A DNA stretch of 64,000 bases. Source: Streptomyces apocyni (GTDB lineage: Bacteria > Actinomycetota > Actinomycetes > Streptomycetales > Streptomycetaceae). A program made the translations under genes and the position numbers. Positions 9,368 through 18,199 of the stretch are shown here, piece after piece. How positions within the stretch are numbered: position 1 is the first letter of the stretch; the number at the start of each line of letters is the position of its first letter. Under the pieces are notes generated by a model. It was given only the letters and a program-made list of their open reading frames with translations, was not told the DNA's origin and made no database searches. The DNA lies in contig NZ_WHOM01000078.1 in the NCBI RefSeq assembly GCF_009739465.1, positions 538,133 through 602,132 on the forward strand, read 5' to 3'.

Positions 9368-9588
9368 CGCTCCCCACCGACCAGGTGGCGGAGCTGAAGA
9401 AGCTCACGGACAACGTCTCCGGCTACGTGGCCGACGCGGTCGCCCGACAGATCCGGCACCAGCTCCTCGGAGCCGACCTGCGCAGCCACACAGACGAGCA
9501 CGGGGCGTTCACCGAGGAGGAGCTGAGCGAGGCCCGAGCGCGGATCTTCGGTACGACGCAGGCCGCGGGTGACGCGAGCGCCGCATGA
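9340..9588 (+). CDS. Ribbon-helix-helix type antitoxin
   Basis: 82 residues. The N-terminus TTRITVTLPTDQVAELKKLT is a classic RHH (CopG/Arc) beta strand plus helix, and the tail HGAFTEEELSEARARIFG is the flexible toxin-binding segment typical of type II antitoxins. The stop codon overlaps the toxin start (ATGA at 9585-9588), the normal coupling of antitoxin then toxin. It likely represses its own promoter with the toxin as co-repressor. An ATG 12 bases upstream (9328) is an alternative start. Confidence 0.85.
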   Translation: MADTTRITVTLPTDQVAELKKLTDNVSGYVADAVARQIRHQLLGADLRSHTDEHGAFTEEELSEARARIFGTTQAAGDASAA

Positions 9589-9986
9589 GCGGGCACATCG
9601 AGACCGTCGTCCTGGACAGCGAGGGGCTGTCGGCCTGGGTCGCCCAGGACCGGAAGATTCTGGCGATGTTCCAGGTGTTCCACGAGATGGGATCCGATCT
9701 CGTCGTCAGCGCCAACACCATCGTGGAGGTGAGCCACTCCCGGGTGAACCTGCCCCGGCTGCGATGGGCCCTCTCTCGGGTCAAGGTGGAGCCGGTCACG
9801 GAGCAAGCGGCCAAGGCCGCGGCACACCTACTCAAGGACGCCGGACTGCGCGGGCACAAGTACGCGATCGACGCCACCGTCGCGGAAGCGGCCCTGCGCC
9901 AGCCAGGACCGGTCGCCATCCTCACCTCAGACGTCGACGACATGACCCGGCTGTGCGGCAACAAAGCCCAGATGATCGGGCTTTGA
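9585..9986 (+). CDS. PIN-domain (VapC-like) toxin ribonuclease
   Basis: 133 residues with PIN-domain layout: the first acidic residue in VVLDSEGLSAW (~10), a central ANTIVEV (glutamate), and two late acidic positions, YAIDATVAEAAL and ILTSDVDDMTRL, forming the Mg-binding quartet. PIN toxins of the VapC type cleave tRNA or rRNA. The gene is coupled to the RHH antitoxin by a 4-base overlap. Confidence 0.85.
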   Translation: MSGHIETVVLDSEGLSAWVAQDRKILAMFQVFHEMGSDLVVSANTIVEVSHSRVNLPRLRWALSRVKVEPVTEQAAKAAAHLLKDAGLRGHKYAIDATVAEAALRQPGPVAILTSDVDDMTRLCGNKAQMIGL

Positions 9987-10128
9987 CCGGCCCGCCGTCC
10001 CACCCCACCTGAGCTGTCTGGAGGGACGGGGGATGTCATGGGGCGCGGACGGGCGCACCGAGAGGCCGTCTTGCTGGATGCCCACCGTGTCAGCCTGGAC
10101 GTCGGCGTATCGCCGTAAGCTCTGAGAC

Positions 10129-11040
10129 ATGAGTCTGCGCCTGAGCACCGTGATCCTTCCCGTACGTCGCTGGCACGAAGGTGGCCGTGACCAGTGGCAG
10201 CGTGCCGAGGAGCTGGGTTTCCACACGGCGTACACGTACGACCACCTGTCCTGGCGGACCTTCCGCGACGGGCCGTGGTTCGGCGCGGTGCCCACGCTGA
10301 CCGCCGCCGCGGCGGCCACCGAGCGGCTCCGCCTGGGGACGCTCGTCACGTCACCCAACTTCCGGCACCCCGTGACGCTCGCCAAGGAACTCATCTCGCT
10401 CGACGACATCTCCGGCGGGCGGATCACGCTCGGCATTGGTGCGGGCGGCAACGGTTTCGATGCCGCGACGCTGCTCAAGGGAGACGAGGAGCCCTGGACG
10501 CCCCGTGAGCGTGCTGACCGGTTCGGGGAGTTCTTGCCGCTGCTCGACCGGCTGCTGACCGAGGACTCGGTGACGTACGAGGGGACCTTCTACTCGGCGA
10601 CCGAGGCGCGGAACATCCCCGGGTGCGTACAGCGGCCGAGGCTGCCCTTCGCCGTCGCGGCCACCGGCCCGCGTGGTCTGAAGCTCGCGGCCCGGCACGG
10701 GCAGGCGTGGGTCACCACGGGCGACCCGAAGCTTTTCGAGGCAGGCACGCCCGAGCAGTCGCGCGCGGCGCTCCGGGGACAGATCGAGAAGCTCGCCGCG
10801 GCGTGTGCGGAGATCGGCCGGGACGTGGCTGAGCTGGACAAGGTCCTTCTGACGGGCTTCACGCCGGACCGCAACGGGCCCCTGGAATCCCTCGATGCCT
10901 TCGTGGACTTCGCGGGTAAGCACGCGGAGCTCGGCTTCACCGAGATCGCCCTGCACGCTCCGATCCCGGACTCGGACTTCGCCACCGACCAGGCCGCTTT
11001 CGAGAAGATCGCGACCGAGGCGCTCGCGCAGCTGCGCTGA
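10129..11040 (+). CDS. LLM-class flavin-dependent oxidoreductase
   Basis: 303 residues of the luciferase-like monooxygenase (beta/alpha)8 family, probably using F420 as do most actinobacterial members. Typical segments are AYTYDHLSWRTF, ERLRLGTLVTSPNFRHPVTLAKE, ISGGRITLGIGAGGNGFD and the C-terminal AVAATGPRGLKLAARHGQAWVT. The substrate cannot be read from sequence. This is the intact version of the pseudogene at 1030-1800 and of the inverted fragment at 765-806. Confidence 0.92.
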   Translation: MSLRLSTVILPVRRWHEGGRDQWQRAEELGFHTAYTYDHLSWRTFRDGPWFGAVPTLTAAAAATERLRLGTLVTSPNFRHPVTLAKELISLDDISGGRITLGIGAGGNGFDAATLLKGDEEPWTPRERADRFGEFLPLLDRLLTEDSVTYEGTFYSATEARNIPGCVQRPRLPFAVAATGPRGLKLAARHGQAWVTTGDPKLFEAGTPEQSRAALRGQIEKLAAACAEIGRDVAELDKVLLTGFTPDRNGPLESLDAFVDFAGKHAELGFTEIALHAPIPDSDFATDQAAFEKIATEALAQLR

Positions 11041-11083
11041 TCGACCATCGACCGAGTCACCCCGTCGCGGAGGCCGCCTCGCG

Positions 11084-11530
11084 TCAGCGCACCCGGCCGC
11101 TCAGCCAGGGGGTGAGGTACAGGCCGGGGATGTGCTCCTTGTACGTACGGTCGCCGGGCAGCGGCACGACCAGGCGCCAGCCGGGCGGGAAGAAGCGGCC
11201 CTTGACGTGGGCGAGGCCGCCGTACACCGCGTGCAGGAACGAGGGGACGTCGTCGCGCGGGACGTCCTGGAACTCGACCGCGTCGACGCTGATCGTGACG
11301 TCCTCCTCGGGGAAGACCCGTACCTCGACGGCCGGGGAGCCGCTGAGTTCCAGGTAGGCCTCGTGCGGGAGTGAGCCGTCCGGGTCGGTGGTGGCGCCGA
11401 TGCCCGCGGTGGTACGGCGCGAGGTCTGGTCGGCGCCGATGTCATGGGTGACGAGGCACTCCCGGTCGTAGCCGTCGGCGATCTCGCGTATGGCGCGGAC
11501 GACGGCCTCGGTGCTGGTCAGGTGTTCCAT
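11084..11530 (-). CDS. Conserved hypothetical protein
   Basis: 148 residues from the ATG at 11530, acidic, with no signal or membrane helix. It begins MEHLTSTEAVVRAIREIADG; the middle is beta-rich (VEVRVFPEEDVTISVDAVEF) and the end is FFPPGWRLVVPLPGD plus a PGLYLTPWLSGRVR tail. The family is one I recognise only as a frequent uncharacterised Streptomyces protein. It converges with the LLM gene (43-bp gap) and follows kptA on the same strand (31-bp gap). Confidence 0.75.
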   Translation of the reverse strand: MEHLTSTEAVVRAIREIADGYDRECLVTHDIGADQTSRRTTAGIGATTDPDGSLPHEAYLELSGSPAVEVRVFPEEDVTISVDAVEFQDVPRDDVPSFLHAVYGGLAHVKGRFFPPGWRLVVPLPGDRTYKEHIPGLYLTPWLSGRVR

Positions 11531-11561
11531 GGCGCACCATCCTGCCAAGGCGGCGGTCCGC

Positions 11562-12131
11562 TCAGTCCGGCAGGCGCAGATAGGCCGTGGGGACGGCGCT
11601 GGTGAGCCAGACGCCGTTGGCGCTGAGGCGGAACTCGTGGCCGTCGCGGTGCATTGCTCCGGCGTCCACGGACAGGACGACGGGGCGGCCGCGGCGGGCG
11701 CCGACGCGGGTCGCGGTGTCGCGGTCCGCGGAGAGGTGGACGTCGTGGCGGGCCATGGGGCGCAGGCCCTCGGCACGGATCGCGTCCAGGTTGCGGGCCA
11801 CGGTGCCGTGGTAGAGGTACGCGGGCGGCTCGCTCGGCGGCAGGCCCAGCTCGACCGCGACGGTGTGGCCCTGGCTGGCACGGATGCGGTCGCCGTCGAT
11901 CGCGAACCGCTGTTTGTCGTTCTCGGCCACCGCGCGGTCCAGTTCGGCGCGGGTGAACGGGAAGCCGTGCGCGGCCGCGGCCGCGACAAGGGTGTCGATG
12001 TCGACCCAGCCGCCGCTGTCGAGGGTCAGACCGATCCGCTCGGGGCGGTGCCGCAGGTGTTTGGAGAGGTACTTCGAGACCTTGACGGTCCGCCTTTCGT
12101 GAGCGGTTTCCTCGCTCTGGTTGGTGTTCAT
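11562..12131 (-). CDS. kptA: RNA 2'-phosphotransferase (Tpt1/KptA)
   Basis: 189 residues. N-terminal winged helix VSKYLSKHLRHRPERIGLTLD with GGWVDIDTLV, then the ADP-ribosyltransferase-like domain: IRASQGHTVAVE (R and H that contact the RNA and NAD), YLYHGTV, and the late HLSADRDTATRVGARRGRP. Tpt1 enzymes move a splice-junction 2'-phosphate to NAD, giving ADP-ribose 1''-2''-cyclic phosphate; bacteria lack the tRNA splicing that needs it, so the real bacterial substrate is unclear. Confidence 0.95.
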   Translation of the reverse strand: MNTNQSEETAHERRTVKVSKYLSKHLRHRPERIGLTLDSGGWVDIDTLVAAAAAHGFPFTRAELDRAVAENDKQRFAIDGDRIRASQGHTVAVELGLPPSEPPAYLYHGTVARNLDAIRAEGLRPMARHDVHLSADRDTATRVGARRGRPVVLSVDAGAMHRDGHEFRLSANGVWLTSAVPTAYLRLPD

Positions 12132-12188
12132 TACCTCAGGGTGCGCGGTCTGGCCGAAATTCCCCAGTTATTAACGGGGGGAGAGGCA

Positions 12189-12243
12189 TGATCCACAGGA
12201 ACCCTGAGTTATCCACAGGCTAGTTGGTGAAAACTGTGGACAA
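12189..12243. promoter_or_regulatory. Three clustered DnaA-box-like sequences
   Basis: The 55 bases hold TGATCCACA (12189-12197), TTATCCACA (12209-12217) and TGTGGACAA (12235-12243, reverse complement TTGTCCACA, the Streptomyces consensus). They lie in the spacer between the MerR gene stop and the kptA start, and could regulate kptA or bind DnaA as a titration site. Confidence 0.55.
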
Positions 12244-12256
12244 CCGGCAGGGGGGA

Positions 12257-13234
12257 TTAGGGTCTTTCACTGGCCAAGGCGTCCAAGGTCCTTGACTGCA
12301 CCTCGCGTTCGGCCGCCGCGGCGATGAACGCCGGGGCGTTCTCCTGTCCGACGAGCTGGTGCACCGCCTGAATCGTTCGGGCCGGGAGGGGCACCAGAAC
12401 CTCCCCGGATGGCTCGGGTGCGAGTGTCGTCGCGCCGAGGTGCTGCTGGAGGTGGCGGGTGGCGAACGTGCGCATGGCGCGGGCGAGTTCGGCGTCGACG
12501 GTCTGCTGGGCCAGCGGACGCAGACGGCGTACCAGTACGGCCGCTTCGGCGGCGTCCGCGTCAGTGGGCGGACTGTGCCCCAGGTAGCGGGCGAAAACGT
12601 GCTCGGTGGTGAACTCCAGGAAGCGGGAGGCGATGTGCTCGACCTGGCCCCGCAGCTCTCGGAGGTGGGCGGCGATCGCGCTGAGCGGCACACCCGCCGC
12701 GTACAACTCGACGGCCACCGCCAGTTCTTGAGGGCTCGGCACCAGGAACTCGTCGTCGCGGCCCGCCACCCGCTCCAGCACACCTAGGTCGATGGCCTCC
12801 TTGACCGCCGCGTCGTTCGGGTGGCCGCCGAACCTGGCGTCGAGCTCGGCCCGGCTGATCCGGTCGGCTTCCTCGTCGGTCCACGGGCCGTCGACCTCGG
12901 CGACCAGGCCGAGCACCCCGCCGAGCCCACGGCCCGCGTCCCAGGCCTCAAGGAGCTCCTTGATGGAGGCCAGGGTGTAGCCGCGGTCCAGCAGGTCGGC
13001 GATCTGCCGCAGCCGGGCCAGATGCGTGTCCCCGTACACGTTCGCCCGGCCGCGCCGCTCGGGACGGGGGAGCAGCCCGCGGTCCTGGTAGGCGCGGATC
13101 GTGCGGACCGTGGCACCACTGCGATGCGCCAGGTCTTCGATCCGGTACTCGGACGACCGGTACTCGGATGACTGGTGCTCGGACCGGTGACCGGCGGCGG
13201 ACTGCTCGCCCTCCACGCTCCCCACCCCTTTCAT
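12257..13234 (-). CDS. MerR-family transcriptional regulator
   Basis: 325 residues. After a ~30-residue tail containing the duplicated SSEYRSSEYR, a MerR winged helix is clear: YRIEDLAHRSGATVRTIRAY, QDRGLLPRPERRGRANVYGD, HLARLRQIADLLDRGYTL. The C-terminal 200 residues are a helical effector domain (PSPQELAVAVELYAAGVPL, then an acidic DADAAEAAVLVRRLRPLA) with no metal-binding cysteines, so it is not a metal sensor. Similar long MerR proteins in Streptomyces have unknown ligands. Confidence 0.9.
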   Translation of the reverse strand: MKGVGSVEGEQSAAGHRSEHQSSEYRSSEYRIEDLAHRSGATVRTIRAYQDRGLLPRPERRGRANVYGDTHLARLRQIADLLDRGYTLASIKELLEAWDAGRGLGGVLGLVAEVDGPWTDEEADRISRAELDARFGGHPNDAAVKEAIDLGVLERVAGRDDEFLVPSPQELAVAVELYAAGVPLSAIAAHLRELRGQVEHIASRFLEFTTEHVFARYLGHSPPTDADAAEAAVLVRRLRPLAQQTVDAELARAMRTFATRHLQQHLGATTLAPEPSGEVLVPLPARTIQAVHQLVGQENAPAFIAAAAEREVQSRTLDALASERP

Positions 13235-13307
13235 GTCCTTGCCGTGCGCCTCACGCGAGGGCCCTCCTGCGAGGGATGGTACGACCGCCGCGGAGTGACG
13301 GGGTGGC

Positions 13308-15182
13308 TCATAGCCGCGGCTCCCATCGGGCGATGGCGCGCAGCGTCCTGGGCGCGAAGCGGGACATCAGATAGGCGCCGCGCGACTCCGGGGTGACCGG
13401 GACCACCGCTTGGTTCTTCACCACCGCGTCCAGGACCGCGTCGGCGACCCGCTCCGGTGGGAAGTTGCGCAGGCCGTACAGCCGGGACGACTTCTTCTGG
13501 CGGCGCTTCTCCTCGGCCGCGTCGACCCCGGCGAAGCGGGCGGTCGCGGTGATGTTCGTGTTGACGATGCCGGGGCAGATGGCCGAGACCCCGATGTCCT
13601 GGCCCGCCAGCTCGGCGCGCAGGCACTCGCTGAGCATCAGCACCGCCGCCTTCGACGTGGAATACGCGGGCAGGGCGCGGGAGGGCTGATACGCGGCCGC
13701 CGACGCGGTGTTGACGATATGGCCGCCCTGTCCTCGGTCGGCCATCTGCTGGCCGAATATCCGGCAGCCGTGGATAACGCCCCACAGATTGACGTCCAGG
13801 ACCTTCTTCCAGTCCTCCGCCGTGGTGTCGAAGAAGGAGCCGGAGAGCCCGATCCCGGCGTTGTTCACCAGGACGTCCAGCACGCCGTACTCCGTGCTGA
13901 CCTTCTCCGCCAGCTTCTCCATGGCCTGCTCGTCGCTGACGTCCACCGTCTCGGCCCAGGCGGCGGGGGCACCGATCAACCGGGACAGCTCCGCCGTACG
14001 GGCGGCGCCGTCGGCGTCCCGGTCGACGGCCACCACTCTGGCCCCGGCCTCGGCGAAGGCGAACGCGGTGGCCCGCCCGATGCCGCTGGCCGCGCCGGTG
14101 ACCAGTACCAACTGGCCGCCGAACCGGTCCGCGTGCCGCCCGGCCGCTGCCTTGGGCCGCGCCACCGCCGCGCCCTGGGCCGAGGACAGCCCGAGGTCCT
14201 CGTGCGTCCGGACGAAATCGGCGATCCAGGCGGCCAGTTGCTCCGGGCGCGTACGCGGCACCCAGTGCTTGCCCGCCAGGGTCCTGCGGGTCAGCTGGGG
14301 TGCCCACAGCTCCAGCTCCTCGTACAGCTTCGGGGAGAGGAACAGGTCCCCGGTCGGGGTGATCAGCTGCACCGGCGCGTGGGCGTACGCGTCGGCCCGT
14401 GGCCTGCGTAGCCGGGCGCGGACGTTGTCCCGGTAGAGCCAGGCGCCGTGCGCGGCGTCGGTGCGGAGCGAGGGCGTCGGGTAGTCCCCCGCCGGTACCT
14501 TCTCCACGCGCCGCAGGATCTTCGGCCACTGGCTGCCGAGCGGGCCGCGCCAGGCCAGCTCGGGGAGCACCGGGGTATGCAGCAGGTACACGTACCAGGA
14601 CTTGGCGCCCTGGCCGAGCAGCTGGCCGACCCGGCGCGGAGTCGGACGGGTCATCCGCTTCTTGATCCAGTGTCCGAAGTGGTCGAGGGACGGACCCGAC
14701 ATCGAGGTGAAGGAAGCGATCCGGCCCTCCGTACGCCGGACCGTCACGAACTCCCAGGACTGCACCGAGCCCCAGTCGTGCCCCACCAGGTGCACCGGAC
14801 GGTCCGGGCTGACCGCGTCCGCGACCGCCAGGAAGTCATCGGTCAGCTTCTCCAGTGTGAAGCCGCCGCGCAGGGGGGTCGGCGCCGTCGACCTGCCGTG
14901 TCCACGGACGTCGTACAGCACCACATGGAAGCGCTCCGACAGGTGCGCGGCGACCTCGGACCAGACCTCCTTGGAGTCCGGGTAGCCGTGCACGAGCAGG
15001 ACGGTCGGCTGCGAGGCGTCCCCCAGCTCGGCGACGCACAGCTCCACCCCGCCGGTACGGACCCAGCGCTCCCGCGCCCCTGCCAGAACCTGCCGCCCCT
15101 GTCCGCCCTGCCCGCTCAGCCCGCCCAGCCCACTCTGGCCGCCCAGCCCACTCTGGCCGCTCTGCCGACTCTGCCCGCTCAT
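13308..15182 (-). CDS. Alpha/beta-hydrolase - short-chain dehydrogenase fusion
   Basis: 624 residues in two enzyme domains. Residues ~40-330 are an epoxide-hydrolase-like alpha/beta-hydrolase (LLVHGYPDSKEVW, nucleophile loop GHDWGS at ~136). Residues ~350-610 are an SDR: TGAASGIGRATA for NAD(P), VLVNNAGIG, the active-site YSTSK at ~505, and PGIVNTNI. The first ~30 residues are a Ser/Gly/Gln tandem repeat (GQSGLGG) and may be disordered. The gene overlaps the M24 peptidase by 4 bp (15179-15182), so the two are coupled. The fused arrangement is known in actinobacteria; the substrate is not. Confidence 0.92.
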   Translation of the reverse strand: MSGQSRQSGQSGLGGQSGLGGLSGQGGQGRQVLAGARERWVRTGGVELCVAELGDASQPTVLLVHGYPDSKEVWSEVAAHLSERFHVVLYDVRGHGRSTAPTPLRGGFTLEKLTDDFLAVADAVSPDRPVHLVGHDWGSVQSWEFVTVRRTEGRIASFTSMSGPSLDHFGHWIKKRMTRPTPRRVGQLLGQGAKSWYVYLLHTPVLPELAWRGPLGSQWPKILRRVEKVPAGDYPTPSLRTDAAHGAWLYRDNVRARLRRPRADAYAHAPVQLITPTGDLFLSPKLYEELELWAPQLTRRTLAGKHWVPRTRPEQLAAWIADFVRTHEDLGLSSAQGAAVARPKAAAGRHADRFGGQLVLVTGAASGIGRATAFAFAEAGARVVAVDRDADGAARTAELSRLIGAPAAWAETVDVSDEQAMEKLAEKVSTEYGVLDVLVNNAGIGLSGSFFDTTAEDWKKVLDVNLWGVIHGCRIFGQQMADRGQGGHIVNTASAAAYQPSRALPAYSTSKAAVLMLSECLRAELAGQDIGVSAICPGIVNTNITATARFAGVDAAEEKRRQKKSSRLYGLRNFPPERVADAVLDAVVKNQAVVPVTPESRGAYLMSRFAPRTLRAIARWEPRL

Positions 15183-16024
15183 ACCGCGTCCTCCGCCCAG
15201 CGCCGCACATGCGGCAGATCGTCATCCAGCCAGAACGCGCTCTGCTCCGGGTCCCTGGAGTCGGTGACCACCAGGAGCTCCTCGAACTTCGCGCCCGTAC
15301 CCCGGAATCCGAGGTGGGGTTCGACCGCCCACAGGCCCGGCTGGGGCGGATGGTCGGAGAATCGGTACGGGCTCCACAGCGGTGACCAGCCGTCGCGGTG
15401 ACCGTGGATGGCGTCCCCCGCCAGGCCCTTGAGCGCCTGCGTGCCGAACCCGAACACCGTCGGCGACCAGCGGCGCTCCCTGATCCGGCCGACCTTGTGC
15501 GCGATGACCCCGAACGGGTAGGCGCGGTGCCGGTTGGCGTAGCCCTGGCGGACCATCAGCCGGTCCACGCTCTCGTAGATCTCCCGTAGTGGTCGTCGTT
15601 CCCGGACTTCCCGCAGGATCAGCTCGCGGTGTGTCTGAAGATCCGCGAGCAGCCGGTCGTGCACGGGGTTGAGGCCCAGGCACCCCGAGTACCCGATGTC
15701 CGAGGTGTAGCCCTGGTGGACCGGGGCCATGTCGAGGATGAAGGGCATCCCCGGCTCCAGCTTCCGGTGGGTCGGGAAGAACTGGAGCGGCACCCGGAAG
15801 CCCACGAACGCCGTGCGGTCCCCGAACCAGGCGAAGGGCAGATGGAACCAGTCCCGCACCCCGCGCTCACGCAGCCACTCGCGCTGCATCCGCGCGGCCT
15901 CGCGCTCGGTCACCCCCGGCCTGAGTTGCGCCGCGACCGCCTCCGCGCACTCGTACGCCAGAGCCTGCACTTCCCTGAACCCTCGCAGCTCCGCGCTGAG
16001 TTCAGACATCACCGCTGAGGTCAT
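15179..16024 (-). CDS. M24 family metallopeptidase-like protein
   Basis: 281 residues with the pita-bread (creatinase/aminopeptidase) fold. Visible are GVTEREAARM, LDMAPVHQGYTSDIGYSG (two metal-ligand aspartates), HKVGRIRER and the late LWAVEPHLGF (glutamate). A canonical second metal histidine is plausible in HGHRDG, but I cannot confirm all ligands. I prefer the ATG at 16024 (MTSAVMSEL); upstream starts add ~20 residues that overlap a promoter-like TTGTCA and paired TGACA motifs at 16062-16084. It is the first gene of the coupled pair with the hydrolase-SDR fusion. Confidence 0.82.
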   Translation of the reverse strand: MTSAVMSELSAELRGFREVQALAYECAEAVAAQLRPGVTEREAARMQREWLRERGVRDWFHLPFAWFGDRTAFVGFRVPLQFFPTHRKLEPGMPFILDMAPVHQGYTSDIGYSGCLGLNPVHDRLLADLQTHRELILREVRERRPLREIYESVDRLMVRQGYANRHRAYPFGVIAHKVGRIRERRWSPTVFGFGTQALKGLAGDAIHGHRDGWSPLWSPYRFSDHPPQPGLWAVEPHLGFRGTGAKFEELLVVTDSRDPEQSAFWLDDDLPHVRRWAEDAV

Positions 16025-16301
16025 GCCACCCGTCCGTCCCGTGTGCGGTACGTGCTCGTAACTTGACACTGATGAATGTGACAATGCTCAGCGGCTACGT
16101 CAAGAGGCCCGCGCCAGCCTGTGGATAACTCCGCCCCCGCCCCCGCCCTGGCTCCTGCCCGGCACTGCTCCTCCCCTCTGCCCCTGACACGCGAGCACGG
16201 GCCTCTGGGATGACCCCTACGGGCCCGTACGCCCCAAGTCGGAGGCCGAAGCAGCCGCCTGGTCTGACGTCTGGTGTGGTCCGCGCCACTACCGTCGAGG
16301 T

Positions 16302-17321
16302 GTGACTGTGATCGCGACCGAAAGCCTGAGCAAGCGGTTCCCCCGGGTGACCGCTCTTGACCGGCTCTCCGTGGATATCGGCCCCGGTGTGACCGGACTC
16401 GTCGGTGCCAACGGAGCCGGAAAGTCGACCCTGATCAAGATCTTGCTGGGTCTGTCCCCAGCGACCGAAGGCCGTGCCAGCGTGCTCGGCCTGGACGTCG
16501 CCACCCACGGCGGTGACATCCGCGAGCGGGTCGGCTACATGCCGGAGCACGACTGCCTGCCGCCCGATGTCTCGGCCACCGAGTTCGTCGTCCACATGGC
16601 CCGGATGTCCGGCCTGCCGCCCACCGCGGCACGCGAACGGACCGCCGACACCCTGCGCCATGTCGGCCTCTACGAAGAGCGGTACCGCCCCATCGGCGGC
16701 TACTCGACCGGCATGAAGCAGCGGGTCAAGCTGGCCCAGGCGCTCGTCCACGACCCCCAGCTGGTCTTCCTGGACGAACCCACCAACGGCCTCGACCCGG
16801 TCGGCCGGGACGACATGCTCGACCTGATCCGCCGCGTCCACACCGACTTCGGTATCTCCGTCCTGGTCACTTCGCACCTGCTCGGCGAGCTGGAGCGGAC
16901 CTGCGACCACGTCGTCGTCATCGACGGCGGCGCCCTGCTGCGCTCCAGCTCCACCAGCGACTTCACCCAGACCATGGGCACCCTCGCGATCGAGGTCACC
17001 GACACCGACACCCACCCGGACGGCACCCGGGCCGTGCGCGACGCACTCGCCGCCGCGGGCGTCACGCTGCTCGGCACCCCCGAGAACGCCCCGCCAGGAC
17101 TGCCCGGCGCCGGACACATCCTGCTGATCGAGGCCACCGGCGAGCAGACGTACGACACCGTCCGCGACACCGTCGCCGACCTCGGCCTCGGACTCGTCCG
17201 CATGGAACAGCGCCGCCACCACATCGCGGAGGTCTTCCACCCGGAGACGGCCGCGAGCACGGCCACCGCCGGAAGCACCGCAGCGGCCGCGTCGCAGGCA
17301 CCGGAGGTACAGGTCCGATGA
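16302..17321 (+). CDS. ABC transporter ATP-binding protein (first pair)
   Basis: 339 residues from GTG. Walker A GANGAGKST (35-43), Q-loop region YMPEHDCLPPDV, signature YSTGMKQRVKLAQALV, Walker B LVFLDEPTNGLDP and the switch histidine in LVTSHLL. The C-terminal ~100 residues are the regulatory tail seen in drug/copper-export type ATPases. The stop overlaps the permease start (ATGA). One of two related ATPase/permease pairs in a single four-gene run. Confidence 0.95.
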   Translation: MTVIATESLSKRFPRVTALDRLSVDIGPGVTGLVGANGAGKSTLIKILLGLSPATEGRASVLGLDVATHGGDIRERVGYMPEHDCLPPDVSATEFVVHMARMSGLPPTAARERTADTLRHVGLYEERYRPIGGYSTGMKQRVKLAQALVHDPQLVFLDEPTNGLDPVGRDDMLDLIRRVHTDFGISVLVTSHLLGELERTCDHVVVIDGGALLRSSSTSDFTQTMGTLAIEVTDTDTHPDGTRAVRDALAAAGVTLLGTPENAPPGLPGAGHILLIEATGEQTYDTVRDTVADLGLGLVRMEQRRHHIAEVFHPETAASTATAGSTAAAASQAPEVQVR

Positions 17322-18199
17322 GCACCGACACCACCCAGATCCACAACATCGGCTACCGCGACTACGAGGGCCCACGCCTCGGCCGCGCGTACGCCCGCAG
17401 GTCCCTGTTCTCGCAGTCCCTACGCGGCGCGTACGGCCTCGGTCGCAGCGCCAAGTCCAAGGTGCTGCCGATGCTGCTCCTCGCGGTGATGTGCCTGCCC
17501 GCGTTGATCATCGTCGCGGTCGCCGTCGCCACCGACCTGAACGACCTGCCGCTGGACTACACGCGCTACGCGATCGTCACCCAGGCCGTCATCGCGCTCT
17601 ACCTGGCCGCCCAGGCCCCCCAGTCGGTCTCCCGCGACCTGCGCTTCCAGTCCGTACCGCTGTACTTCTCGCGCCCGATCGAGCGGATCGACTACGTACT
17701 CGCCAAGTACGCGGCGATGACCTCGGCCCTCTTCGTCCTGACGGCCGCCCCCGTCGTCATCCTCTACATCGGATCGCTGCTCGCCAAGATGGACTTCACC
17801 GACCAGACGAAAGGCTTCGCACAGGGCCTGGTCTCCGTCGCGCTGCTCTCCGTGCTCTTCGCGGGCATCGGCCTGGTGCTGGCCGCGCTGACGCCGCGCC
17901 GTGGCTTCGGGGTCGCCGCCGTGATCGCCGTGCTCACCGTCTCCTACGGCGCGGTGTCCACGGTGCAGGCCATCGCCGGGGAACAGGGCTCCATCGACGC
18001 GGTCTCCTGGCTCGGCCTGTTCTCGCCCATGACGCTGATCGACGGTGTGCAGACGGCGTTCCTCGGCGCCTCGACCGCCTTCCCCTACGGGGAAGGCCCA
18101 AGCACCGGCATGGGCGTCATCTACCTGCTGGTCGTCCTCGCACTCGTCGCGGGCTCGTACGGAGCCCTGATGCGCCGCTACCGAAAGGTCGGGCTGTGA
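17318..18199 (+). CDS. ABC-2 type permease (first pair)
   Basis: 293 residues, starting STDTTQIHNIGYRDYEGPR, a conserved soluble N-tail, then six predicted membrane helices (for example MLLLAVMCLPALIIVAVAVA, YAIVTQAVIALYLAAQA, VALLSVLFAGIGLVLAAL and VIYLLVVLALVAGSY). It overlaps both neighbours by 4 bp, consistent with one exporter complex with the upstream ATPase. Substrate unknown. Confidence 0.93.
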   Translation: MSTDTTQIHNIGYRDYEGPRLGRAYARRSLFSQSLRGAYGLGRSAKSKVLPMLLLAVMCLPALIIVAVAVATDLNDLPLDYTRYAIVTQAVIALYLAAQAPQSVSRDLRFQSVPLYFSRPIERIDYVLAKYAAMTSALFVLTAAPVVILYIGSLLAKMDFTDQTKGFAQGLVSVALLSVLFAGIGLVLAALTPRRGFGVAAVIAVLTVSYGAVSTVQAIAGEQGSIDAVSWLGLFSPMTLIDGVQTAFLGASTAFPYGEGPSTGMGVIYLLVVLALVAGSYGALMRRYRKVGL

